A stretch of DNA of 64,000 bases from Lepidodermella squamata (lineage: Eukaryota > Gastrotricha): the NCBI GenBank assembly GCA_047495785.1, contig JBLDXI010000009.1, positions 4,216,001 through 4,280,000 of the forward strand, in the 5' to 3' direction. A program made the position numbers and the translations under genes. Shown here piece after piece: positions 25,607 to 37,255 of this stretch. How positions within the stretch are numbered: position 1 is the first letter of the stretch; every line of letters starts with the position of its first letter. The notes below the pieces were generated by a model. It searched no databases. It was not told where the DNA came from and worked only from the letters and a program-made list of their open reading frames with translations.

Positions 25607-25942
25607 CGAGTATAGAAACAAGATTTTTTCTCAAATCAAAAAACCTCGCAGATTCAAAAAATCTAGTATTGTACTATAGCCTATCTGTCCTCATTCTAGC
25701 ATGATGTAGGTAGAGGGAAAATAAGGCACGCAATTAGATGGTCAAATTACACTGCATTGCGAGAAAAATCGATGAAGCCTTATTTTTTCCGTTATAGAGG
25801 CAGCAGGTAACATGCACATCTGTGAACCGGTTATTTGGGGCTTACTTAAGTTTTATAAACGAATATTCCAAGCTATATGCTTTGCTCTGTTATTTATTCC
25901 AGTAACTTTTCAAGTTTATGTAAGATATGCTCATTTTCCTCT

Positions 25943-28734
25943 TCATACTGTCGGCAATTCACTTTCAGGTGCAGGCTTTTGTTTACTGAACTGATCCAAG
26001 CCCAGTTTCATCTTCCTTTCGACAGCCAGAATAGGGTTCGAAGCCAATGTGCGTAGAAGGTGCCATTTGAACCGAATGCATCTGGACTTTCGATCCGCTT
26101 CCATCGCCTCATTATACCTCCTTTGGTATGCCAGATAGGCTGACGTAGCATTACTGGATTCTGTGCCTTGGCTTGAACTTTCATCCTCCGGTTTTAGGAT
26201 AAATACAACTTCCTCGCTCGCCAATGCCCCATTTTTGCCTCCATAACGATCAGTGAAGCAATCCCGCATCAGCCTTTGTTTCAGCTCCTGTTTCTCAGCA
26301 GTTTGTTTACGGATTCTGTCAATCACCATGTTGACAAAGGAGACCAATATTGGATTCAGGTGATTGTTCTCCAAGTGAATTAGCGCTTCATAAGCTTTAA
26401 AACCGGCGTCAAACTTTTTAAATCTTGGAGTTATAGTTGGCATGTCTAATCGAGCGAAAATGATAGCGCCAATGACTACGGCTAGAATGATCCGAAGTAG
26501 AGCACTGACAATGCCAACGAAGAGGCTTTTGAAGAACGACAAATAGGCGTAGCTTGAGTACCATCTAGGATTGTTCACTGAAACTGAGCGCCCACATGGC
26601 TCTGTCGTGAAAACGAAAGCAGCGATGATTTGCTGAAGGATGGCTATTCCTATGGTAACTCCAAGGGCTGGTCTATTATAGAGATGATATGAATAATGTG
26701 AAACAAATGGCAATGTAATTCTTACAAAATCGATAGAATCAATTGGATAATCCACAGACCGTATCCATACTTGAGCGGAATGATGAAAACGAAGCTGACA
26801 ACAAGTCCAATTAGGGTGAACAGGGCCAGCTGAATGACAACAGCCCAAGCAAAAATGATTGATTGGAAACCCATGTATCGAATGGCACCACCTATGACGC
26901 CTCGACCTGAAACTTCGGAAGGAGGAGCAATGACTTCGTAGATGCCCTTCTGAGCTCTCAAACGGTCCTCCCTGGTTGAATTAGATTCCGAAATTAGCAT
27001 AAGTAATTACAATAATTATTTGCTTTAACCTGTAGGATATCAGCATATGTAGAAGTAGAACAACTTGGAGCACAGATACAAGGCATAAAGCAGCTAAATA
27101 GCTGTCTGTAAAGAAAGAAGTTGATCAGGGATCAGAGTTAAGCTTGAACTTACAATAAAAGCTCCAACAATGACTCTCCGCAATAGCTGTGACCCATTTT
27201 ACTGCGATTGGGGGGATGAAACGCGAGATAGTCAAGTTATGCAATATTTCTACCTTTGTTTTCGACAGCTGTTAGGTTTGTAGTATTATATGCCTTGAAA
27301 ATCGACTCCTGAATGGCTGGTATCGAAAACACCACATCGATTTGTGAATTGACAAAAAAGGAGAGCAGTGGAATGACGTAAGTACCGAGAAATGTCAGAA
27401 AATATGCGTTTATAAAAATTAACTGAAAAAGAAAGGTTGATAATATGCTAGTTTTTAGACCATCTTACGTAGTAAACGAATAAGCCAGCAATGACAGCCG
27501 TTGATATGATGATGTGAGAATATCTGAAAACTAAAATTCGGCAATAATTCAGTCGTATTTCAGTTTCATGAAGATCTTACCCGGAACGCTACGATAGCGC
27601 GGAATCTTGTCAAGTATTTTCCATATTCCTGTGAGTTCAACTGGTGGAACAGGCTTCCGAAATAGATTCCTCACGTATTTTGCCTCAGCAGTTGTCAGGA
27701 AAGCAGGGACGGGTTCAATTGGTTCATACTTTGACCCCAAATAGCCTAGCCAGACTTTACGGATTCCGATGATCATTCGTATTGGAAGTGCAAATGATAG
27801 AAAGATCATCGAAATGAAAGGAATTGCGTATCTGAAAGTTGTTAATGCGAGCTGGGTGTCCTAGATTGCTTTTAAGGGTGAATCACTGGGATATATGAGC
27901 AAAATCACTTACATGCTGAAGTTTGCTATCGCCCCCATCTGCAACTTCAGCTATTTCTCTGATGATATCCCTTACCCTGATACCAACTATCGGCCAAGTC
28001 CAAGCTGTGGCAATCATGTAACCCAGAACCGAATCAGCCGCCATTCCGGCGATGATAGGGAAGTACAACACTGCGAAAATCAGCACATTAAGCAGGACGA
28101 ATATCGGTTTCACCCAACGATCAACGCAAGCTGTGCCAATGAATAATTCAGTTGGATTAGTTACAACTTGAATGCCTTCGTAGGTAACCATGGCCCAGAA
28201 AGCGGCGTAGAAGAACCGCATTCGACAAGGCTCGAGGATAGGGTACGGCTTCAGCACACCAGGCCTTCCGTCTGAAACGGATCGACACAGGTTCATACGT
28301 TGCTGGAGCCAAGTAAGCATCAGTACAAACGCAGTCGCCCCGATGAGTAAAACTATCGATGGGAGAGAGTGTTCCGTGAATTGCAGCTGGTTTTTCGCAC
28401 AACTCGCTGCCAGCAGAATCGCTTCTGCAGTTTCATTTTTGGGCGGATTATCACTACTGCTGGAGCTGTTGCTGAATGAAGCGATGATTTGCGTAATAAT
28501 GTCAACTCCAACTTCACAAATGACTTGCAACCCGCTCGTTTCGTTCTGGGGAGTCATTTCTGCGAGATCTTCGAACGACATCGTGGAGTAATCCGAAGAA
28601 TCACCGGTTGTAGTCTCGGTTAAATCGCCCGAGCCAGAAAAGTGAGTGGCCTCTTCGGTTGATAAAGGCAATAGTGTGTCGCTATCTAAGCCCAATGTAT
28701 AATTGCCCATCGTGAGAACTGACTTAATCATCAT
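25943..28734 (-). CDS. STRA6/RBP-receptor-like membrane protein 3, 810 aa
   Basis: Eight exons: 27913-28734, 27581-27860, 27469-27530, 27254-27422, 27154-27201, 27030-27105, 26726-26971, 25943-26672; 2433 nt. It starts MMIKSVLTMGNYT and has a long acidic, Thr/Ser-rich extracellular N-terminus. Motifs: GRPGVLKPYPILEPCRM, YFPIIAGMAADS, GRGVIGGAIRYMGFQ, LDMPTITPRFKKFDAGF, and NPILAVERKMKLGLDQF. It shares the exon plan of genes 1 and 2 (fused seventh/eighth block, split fifth block), so the three form a subgroup. The C-terminal insert before the last motif is longer than in its neighbours and contains SSQGTESSNATS. Confidence 0.87.
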
Positions 28735-29011
28735 TCATCTTTCAGCATAGCTTCGTTATTGTATAGCGATGTAAGGAAATAGGGCGCTAACCATGCAAGT
28801 ATTGTCAGCCATATGTTTATTCATGCAAAAAAGATAAATGCACTCTCTATCATAAAGAACGCTGCGCGTTTGTGTTTGCATAAGGAAATTACGAACTTCG
28901 GCGCGGGGTAAATGCCGATTCTATAGAGACGTTTTTCCCGTAGTCACTTCACAAAGCATAAAACTGGTTTCCTGGGTGTTCAATTTGATTTATTCTTGCA
29001 AAGTAAGTTTC

Positions 29012-30314
29012 TCATAACCGAGCAGTTTTAGTCGGAGCCATTTCAACATCAATGGACCTTTCATTGCGCATATAGTCATCCCTCTCAAGGGCTGGGTTAT
29101 CATGCTGGTATTTCGCGCCAGCATCGATCAATCTCGGATTTTCCTTCTTCCGTCTAACAAGCAGCAATGGCTCATCTTCCTCCTCAGATGAATCCTTAGC
29201 CATGAGAGATGCACAGGCAAACATTGACATCAACTAAATCGAGGTGAATGGTTGATTAAATGAAATCCTTTCAGTAAGTCTTACCTCTCCAGCTGCGACA
29301 GCCATTAAAATCAGGCCACATCTTGTTATCGGATCAATATCAATATAGCGATAGACATCGGCCCAGCATCTGCCAATGAGAGTTGGCTGTTTGGTCTCAA
29401 TCGATCCTTCAATAAGAGGCGGAATGACTCCATCCAGAGTTTCGTTCAGACTATATGCCATGTCATCGCCGATCTCAGCCTTAAGAGACACGAAAACATT
29501 TAAAAATCCAACGAGGGTCTGATTATTACTTGAAAATCAGCCTGGAGAATCGCAGCCATCACGAGAGGGATCAGACAACAGAAGAAAATCATTTGTGCAG
29601 AAGTTCCAGCGAAAGATATCGTTCTTGCTATTTTCATCGAATTCGGGGTTTTTACGGCAGTCTCGGCCAGTTTTCTCGGAATGCCAGCCGCGCCCTCTGG
29701 TGAAGTAGACTTCCGAACCAGAATATAAAGAGGCAATGTTATGACAGTCAGGAATGAAGAAATCAGCATCATAGCAAAAATTGCGTTGAGTATTTTCCAG
29801 AAATGTTGCCGGTCCTCGCGAAAGTCTTCAAAGGGCACAACGCCCATGTAAAGCGTAGTGTGGCTGAATTTCTTCCCCCACCAGTTGTAGTCGGTGTACT
29901 CGAATGATCTGTTATTAATAGGGCCCTCAGACATGATAGGGACCACCATCGTGCAATCCATCTTGCTGTTCAACCGAGCGAGAAGGGCACATGCGAACTA
30001 TTTCCAACAGAATCTCAAAAAATGGCGAATTTAAAGGAACCTCCTACCGCGATCAGTGTCAAATTGCATAGCAGGTGAATGACGAATAGTATCAGAGTAG
30101 AATGCTTGTTGGTCTGTTTGGAGATGGAATATTTTGAGCAATGAAACGAATAACCGGCAAACCGGTAGCACAGAATTGAACTCACGAAGTTTTGAAGAGG
30201 GAGAACTGCTTTCGCGTGAATTTTATCTAGAATTTTTTCTAGAGCTGAAGGCTTCTTCTCCTCCTTACTTGCATCGCCCGGCTTCTTCTCCTTTTCTTGC
30301 TTGCCATCAGCCAT
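29012..30314 (-). CDS. Uncharacterised four-transmembrane protein, 359 aa
   Basis: Five exons: 30186-30314, 30048-30113, 29530-29997, 29285-29479, 29012-29233; 1080 nt, phases consistent. I do not recognise the family. The N-terminus is lysine-rich (MADGKQEKEKKPGDASKEEK). Hydrophobic helices lie at about 44-72, 136-158, 194-217 and 270-297. Loop 1 has the sequon NRS and loop 3 the sequon NET, so a topology with both ends cytosolic and loops 1 and 3 outside fits. The C-terminal tail has an acidic cluster with a dileucine-type signal (EEEDEPLLL) and NPRL and NPAL motifs. It lies inside the STRA6-like array on the same strand, with gene 3 277 bases downstream, but is not homologous to it. It is not a tetraspanin: no CCG motif. 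Confidence 0.8.
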
Positions 30315-30764
30315 TTTATCGTATCGTAAAATCAGTGCCACTTAACTTATAAAGATATAGCGACCCTTATTGAAAAACAGATATCGCCGGGCTGGACAAG
30401 TTTAACCAAGGGCGTACTAGCAAGGCAGTAAAAAGCGGGCTGCACCTAAGAAAGAATTTAATACTGCTGCATGAGATCTTGGTAATAATGTGTGCTGACT
30501 CTCGGCTGCACGTATTTTAGTTCCAAGCACATTTCGCATACCAATGCATACTATGACACATTTATGTTTGTGATCATGCGCTTCAGTGCATTTTCTGCTC
30601 ACGTAATGTGTGAAGGTAATTTATAAAAAATGCTTAACTAAGGAATTTGAAAATTGTGGGTTGAAGATTTTATTGTGCCATTTGATATAGTTTTAACAGG
30701 AATTCTTGGATATTAGTCCGCAATCTCATCGCATTTTTCAGTAGTGTTCTCTTATCCAGCAGGA
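30315..30764. other. Intergenic region
   Basis: No gene supported between the four-helix gene and STRA6-like gene 4. Confidence 0.4.
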
Positions 30765-33648
30765 TTACGCATTTGAAAGCTTGTCTCCTTGATTAGCCGG
30801 TTTCGCAAATTGGTCAATGCCAAGTTTCATCTTCCTCTCAACAGCCAGCATCGGATTTAGCGCCAGAGTTCTCAGCAGTTGCCACTTGAAGCGTTTGCAT
30901 CGCCTCAATCTTTCCATTTCGATTATAGAATTAAACTCCTCTTCAACAGTAAGTTTTTCCTCCAGTCGAACGCTTACGCTTGAAATCGGCCTGATTGGAA
31001 GGGAAGAAGAAGAGGCGGCTTGCTCCTGAGCTCGTCTTCTCTTGATTCTTTCCAGTAACTCCTCGCGTTCCTTCTTAATCTCACCCACGCGGTCGAGAAT
31101 CATGTAGGCGAATGTTACCATGAAAGGGTTCAAATGAGCGTTTTCGAAATGGATGAAGGTCTCATACGTTTTGAAGCCTGCATCAAACCGGATGAAGAAT
31201 GGAGTCAGGGTAGGCATGTCAAGTCGAGAGAAAACAATAGCTCCGAAGACGACTGATAAGACCAGGCGTAAAACAGCACTCATGATTCCAACGAAAAGGT
31301 TTTTGAAGAAGCAAATGTATGCGTAGATTGAGTAGCCACGCGGGTTGTTGACCATTATTACACGGCCGCAAGGTATTGCTGTAAACAGGAAGGCAGACAT
31401 CAGTTGCATTATGATCCCGAGCCCCGTAGTAACGGCTATAGCTGGCCTGTCAGAAATTAGTTAGAAAACGAGTAAAATAAAGCTCAGTGACTTACAGAAG
31501 AGCTAGAAGATAGCGTATGATAAAGTCGCCGTAGCCGTAAACAAGAGGAATGACGAAAACGCATCCGATAATAAGACCAATCAAAGTGAAAACCACGATT
31601 TGGATTACAAATCCTGAATAGATTTTAATATCAACCCAATGCGGAAAATCGGGTCTAACTCACCCCAAGCGAACATGACACTCTGGAAGCCCATGTACCG
31701 TACGACACCGCCGATAACGCCTCGGCCGGAAAACATGTTCGGAGGTCGTAAAACTTCATATTTCCCACGCATAGCCCTGAGCCGGTCATTTCTAACATAA
31801 TTTAGCGTTTTAGTTACCCAATAATTCTTCAATTTTTAAAATTACTTGTATGCTGCAAAAAGTGTGACAAGCAGAATGGTTTGGATAATCCCGACAATTA
31901 CAAGAGCAGCAAGGTTGCTATCTGAAAAATTATTCAAAAGTTACTCAACATACAGTTGAGAAGCAGCCTTACATTGTAAGCAATCGACATGGGCGTAAGC
32001 GATGTCGATGATCCACTTGGTTTTGTCTCGAACGAGACGCTCCGTAACATTCAATTTCGAAGAATTGGTTGCTTGAACTAGAGTTCTCCGAATGATTTTA
32101 GTGAAAAGCGGGGTCTCAAGTATTGGCTTGATCAATTTGTCAACAACCATGTTAAGAAGAGGAAACAGGTCTTCTTTCAGCATTAATAGAATATTTATAT
32201 TCGTGAATAAGATCTGGGTTGAATTGGAAGCTGAATCAAAAGGAACGGCAAACTTATCAGTCTCAACTTACGTAGTAGGCAAATACAAAGCTGACGGCCA
32301 CGGTAGACAGGAATATTGTCGAATATCGAAAAACTGAATAGGAATCACTCTGAAGGTGTATATATACACGCTAAAATGCTTACATAATGTGTTTTCGTAA
32401 AATTTGAATTTTAGCAGAAACTTTTTGATGCCTTTCACTTCTTTAGGAGGAGGCGGTTTCTTCAAAATGTTCGCAACATATCTTGCCTCAGCTGAGTCGA
32501 GATACTTGCGTGGTTTGTTCAGCTGAGAGTACTGAGAAACACAGTTTTCCTTATTCAATCAAACAGCAATTACAAAACATACCCCAGATCTAACATGATT
32601 GTTGTAGTACTTGAACAATCCTATAATCAGCTTGATTGGTAGTGCGAAGCATAAGTAAAGCATACATATGCATGGGATAGCAACAGTGAAGACTTGCAGG
32701 GTAATTTCAGTTTCCTTTAGCAGCGAAAATATTGCTACAAAATGTATGTAATGACTGTAACATTACTATACCGGCGTTAGGCTCCCGCCATTGTGTTCAA
32801 GACTTCCTACAATTTGATCCGCTCGTCTGACAGTGAGACCCCAAATCCAGGCTGTGGCTACGGCATAGCCAAGCAAAGAATCCATAGCCATTCCAGCAAT
32901 CACAGGGAAGTATAATATAGCGAAAATGAGGACATTAACTAGAACCATCATAGGCTTCTCCCAACGGTTGAAGCAAATCAAGCTAGAGATTAAAAATCAT
33001 TTATTAAACTTGTGATATCAACTTTTAAAAGCTTATACCTAATGAACAAATTTTTCCGGTTGAAAATAATTTGAATTCCATCGTATGCGACCATACCCCA
33101 GAAGAAGACATAGGAAAGTCGAGCTCTTCCCGGGTTAATTATGGGAAATGGCCTGAGTAACCCTGGCCGACCTCCAGAGCAGTTTCGGAACATGTTCAGC
33201 CTCTTTTGCAGGAAAAACATGAGAACGATAACAGAAGCAGCAGAAATCAGCAGGATCACAGAAGGCAGCGAATGTTCGGTAAATTGAAGGCGGTTTTCAG
33301 CGCATGATTTCAACATCTCTTTTTCTTCATAGGCAGCTTCCTCCTCATCTTGTTGCTCCTCGGGAGACGTGCTGTTGTTATCCAAACCCTCGAGAAAATC
33401 CGACAAAGTTGACATGACAATGTTAAACATTTCGGACAGGTCTCCGGGATCGAGAACGCTATCGGATGGCTCTTCTGAAGCTGGTTCATTGATTGGGGCA
33501 GCCTTAATTATATACAGGTAATATAGGGTGTTATCTTATCAACGAAGTTTCTCACGGTCGTTGGTAAATCAAGCCCTTCATAATCTGTTGAATTTACGAC
33601 AGTCGAATTGACAAATGAAGTTGAATTTAAATGTTGAAGTCCAGCCAT
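30765..33648 (-). CDS. STRA6/RBP-receptor-like membrane protein 4, 784 aa
   Basis: Eleven exons: 33556-33648, 33039-33502, 32772-32982, 32583-32714, 32384-32531, 32272-32333, 31973-32213, 31846-31921, 31664-31791, 31496-31613, 30765-31446; 2355 nt. The N-terminal exon (MAGLQHLNSTSFVNSTVVNS) is followed by an acidic stretch and the motif GGRPGLLRPFPIINPG. Then come YFPVIAGMAMDS, RNDRLRAMRGKYEV, GRGVIGGVVRYMGFQ, LDMPTLTPFFIRFDAGFKTY, and LNPMLAVERKMKLGIDQF. Compared with gene 9 it has an extra intron in exon 1 and one splitting the 280-nt third block (148+132). It belongs to the second subgroup (genes 4, 7, 8, 9), which has FFIRFDAGFKTYE and an intron after the FAWG/FVWG position. Confidence 0.87.
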
Positions 33649-33937
33649 ATCACCTAGTTTTATGTATTTGATAAATAAAAGCTATAAAAATGATAAGCCC
33701 ATGACGCATCGGTTCGTAGGAGGTAGAGGAGAGATCAAAAGCATTAAATAGATTGTAATTCAATGCCTGCTTTTTCACGTATAGTGCAAGATCGATAAAA
33801 GCTGCGCAATTTCTTTTCATCGTGAGCTTGCGTGCCAGTTTTTTGCCCTGTGCTAATGCCGCCATAGCTACACAGCCGTACTCAAAATCGCAGGGTTTAA
33901 CCGCCTCAAAGATACGGAAAATGGATAGCAAAAAATT

Positions 33938-34130
33938 ATATCGCAACTTGCTCGCCATAACAGTGTGCCGGAAATAGAAACAAATAGCGAAATGCATTTG
34001 AAAAACTGGCATTCAACCTTTTTCTAGCGATCAGGCACGCGGCTGGCTTGGAGAAGATGCAAAAGTTACTTTCACGTCATTTGTTTCTATTTCAGGCACG
34101 CTGTTATTCCGGTGCACAGGTCGCGATATG
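33938..34130. repeat. MITE-like inverted-repeat element, copy 1
   Basis: The left arm (TATATCGCAAC, then ATAACAGTGTGCC and GGAAATAGAAACAAAT) is the reverse complement, with mismatches, of the right arm ending GTTATTCC..GCGATATG at 34130. It is about 190 bp. A related copy lies at 5614. It sits between STRA6-like genes 4 and 5. No target duplication was identified with confidence. Confidence 0.7.
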
Positions 34131-34150
34131 CAGTTTATTTGACCGAAAAA

Positions 34151-36796
34151 TTAAGCATCTGATTGATTAGCAGCATTTTGCATTCTCTCCATTGCTATAC
34201 TTTTCATTTTACGTTCAACTGCTATCATAGGATTCATGACAAGTGTTTTGCACAGGGCCCATTTGAAAGAAATAGCCCGGTTTCTTCGTTTTTTCCGCTC
34301 TCCATCGTCACTAGCGACTGTTAAGAGAATTGACGAATCATTGGGACCAGGATCCGGTCCAATTCGATTTCCTCCCCCTATCGACTGTCTTGTTTGACGA
34401 ATCGCTGCCTGTAGCCGCGTTGTTCGCGCCGCTTCCAGCAGAATATTCACCATTGTTATCACAACAGGGTTGAGATGAGCATTTTCCAAATGAATCAACG
34501 ATTTGTAAACATTGTAACCGCTATCGAGAAAAATGAACTTTGGAGTAACTGTAGGCATATCCAGTCTTGAGAAAACTATTGCTCCAGTTATCAAGGAAAT
34601 GACCAATCTCAGTAAAGCGCCGATAATGCCGACGAAAATGTTTTTGAAGAAGGAGATGTAGATAAAGTTTGAGTAGGCCTTTGGATTTTTGATTGCCAAA
34701 GCCTTGTCTCGAACAAAGAAGAATGCAACGACTAGCATTTGAAAAATTGCCAGAGCAATCGTGACGGCCAATACTGGGCTGTTGTTGAAAATTGTTTGAA
34801 TGAAATTATCAATCAAATGAACAAAACTTACAGTAGAACGAGGACTTTCTCTATAATCCAGCCGCCGAATCCATAATGTAAGGGAATGATGACAACGTAA
34901 GCAACCAATAAGGCGATCAGAGTGAAGACAATGATTTGGATGAAACCTCCCCATACAAACATGACAGACTAAATACAAAATTCAATAAATGAAAATTGGA
35001 GGTCTAAGGACTTACTTGATATCCAACGTAACGAATGGCTCCGCCAATAACGCCCCGTGGAGCTGCATTCTTTCTCCCACCAGGTTCAGGAAAAGCTCCC
35101 CGATAAGCCTTAATCATGTCGCTTCTATAAGTAGGCAACAAATTTCCGACGAGGAAAAACTGAAGAAATGCAACCAGAATTATTGCAACAACATTCGAGT
35201 CTGTGAAATTGAAGAATTAGAAGAAATAAGGTAGCTAGAGCTCAAACTCACAGTAAAGACCCCAGAGGTAGGTCTTCCCTATTTTCAACCAGTACTTGTA
35301 CCGCTTTCGAAAGACGTGGAGGAACGAGAGTTTTTTCGAGCCGAGTAGCTTTGAAATGTCCTCTGCCGTTTCCATGTTACCGAAAACGGTATCTGCTATT
35401 TTCTCCAAGAGGGCCATAATCAAATCACCCATTTGCGCAGTTGTTACCAACGCAAAGACGTCCAGCAATATAACCTGAAGGTTTAGTTAACTTCAAATTG
35501 TTTCAAATTCACTGAATAATCAAACTCACGTAATAGAGGAAAACCATGCTTATCGCCACAGTTGAGGTCAGAGTTTGGGAGTATCGGAAATCTTAAGGAG
35601 AACATGAGATCAGAGCCTGAGAAGCTTTCAGTAACTTACAAGGGACATTCTGATAAAACTTCGCGATTATTGCTTTGAAGCCTTTCGATTTTGCCGTTGG
35701 ATTCGGTTTCGAAAATAGCTGTGTTACGTAGCGTCCTTCAGCTGTTTGCTTATAGTATGGATCTTTATTGAGGATATCGTACTAAATTCATACGCATGAG
35801 TTCATGAAGTATGCATCGCAAATAACTTACCAGAGATTTTTCGCTGAAATAACTTGTTCTCAGACCTTTAAAGAGCCGATAAGGCATGCTTATGGATAGG
35901 AACAGCATGAAGAGAAAGGGAGGGCCCCACGTTAGCACTGCTAGGACATTTTGAGACTGGAGACTAGTCAAATGACTTTCTTCTTTGGCGTAATCATCGA
36001 TATTCGCAATAATCTCTTCAGCATTGTCATAAAGCCTCAGAATAGTAAGAGTCCAAACCCACGTCGTAGCTATCAGATAACCTAAAGGAGTATCAGTTGA
36101 AAGTCCGCCAATCACTGGGTAGTAGGTAACTGCGTATATATGAATATTGACCAGGAGAATGATTGGCTTAGCCCAGTTGTTTTGCGTGCATTTGAGGCTG
36201 ATAATCATTGATGATGGGTCCAGAATGAATTGAATGCAGTCGTAGGCTATCATTGCCCAGAAAGCTGCGTAGACGAGACGAGCCCTGCAAGGTTCGACAA
36301 CTGGAAAGGGCCGAATAATAGCAGGCCTGGAGTCGTAGATACTAGACTTCAAGACGCCATATCGCCTCTTTTGAGTTACAGTAAGGATGAGCATGATAAA
36401 TACTGCGACTATTGTTAGCAGAATGTAGGGTAGGGAATTTTCGCTGAAGACGTTGTGCTCCTTACAGTACTTCTTAACAGCAGCAGTTTTATTGGCATCG
36501 CTGGACGATGAGAAGTCCGTCAACGAGAAACCCTCGTCTGATGGGTCTTCCTCAGCAGCTTCGGCCTCCAGGTCTCCGAGTGATATTCTAGACTGATCTG
36601 ATGATGATGATGATGATGAATCCTCGCTGGTAAATGTTGTGATCAGATTGGTGATCATCTGCGCTCCGGCTGAGCAGAATATTTGTACCGGCACAAAACT
36701 GGGTATTGAGTTAGAGTCTTCGACCATTTCGGACGCCTGGGATGAAGGAGTTTCTTCAGAAGTTTCGTTAGCGTAACTTTCTGCTAAATCAGCCAT
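34151..36796 (-). CDS. STRA6/RBP-receptor-like membrane protein 5, 780 aa
   Basis: Seven exons: 35831-36796, 35640-35781, 35530-35591, 35252-35474, 35016-35200, 34832-34968, 34151-34778; 2343 nt. It starts MADLAESYANETSEETP, and the acidic extracellular region contains a DQSRISLGDLEAEAAEEDP stretch. Motifs: SRPAIIRPFPVVEPCRAR, YYPVIGGLSTDTPLGY, RGVIGGAIRYVGYQ, LDMPTVTPKFIFLDSGYNVY, and MNPMIAVERKMKS. The intron map is unlike genes 1-4: the first two blocks and half of the third are one 966-nt exon, the sixth and seventh blocks are fused, and an intron lies after RYVGYQ. Gene 6 shares this map, so genes 5 and 6 form a third subgroup. A basic-rich cytosolic linker (GERKKRRNR) precedes the C-terminal motif. 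Confidence 0.86.
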
Positions 36797-37255
36797 GTTA
36801 GATGCACTAAAGCATGGAAAATATTGTGAAAAATGAGGTGCTTCTGAGCAAATAAAAATCCTGACATTGAGAGTATATATCTATCGATTTGTTTTGCTCA
36901 CGGCTTGGATTACGCGATCAATTACTGCACACGTGTTGATGGCAGGAGGAAGAACAGTGTCTTTAAAGCTTTAGTAGCTAATATTAGAGATGCAACGGGA
37001 ATTTGAGCCGCTATTTCTGTAGTTGCGTTCAAATCTCCTTGGAAATAACTAGCATTTTTCAGACCTTCTTTAATTATTGATAAAGCTTACTATGCCCTTA
37101 GTTTTTTATCAGACAGTGGCAACGTATTCATTGATTTTTATGACTTTATCATGCAAAAAACACATCCATTAAAACAAAAATCGATAGTTGACAGCACTAA
37201 TACAGTGATGGTTGACATTGAATGCAATAACCAGGTAATCAGGCTACTAACTTTG
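36797..37255. other. Intergenic region
   Basis: No gene seen between STRA6-like genes 5 and 6. Confidence 0.4.
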
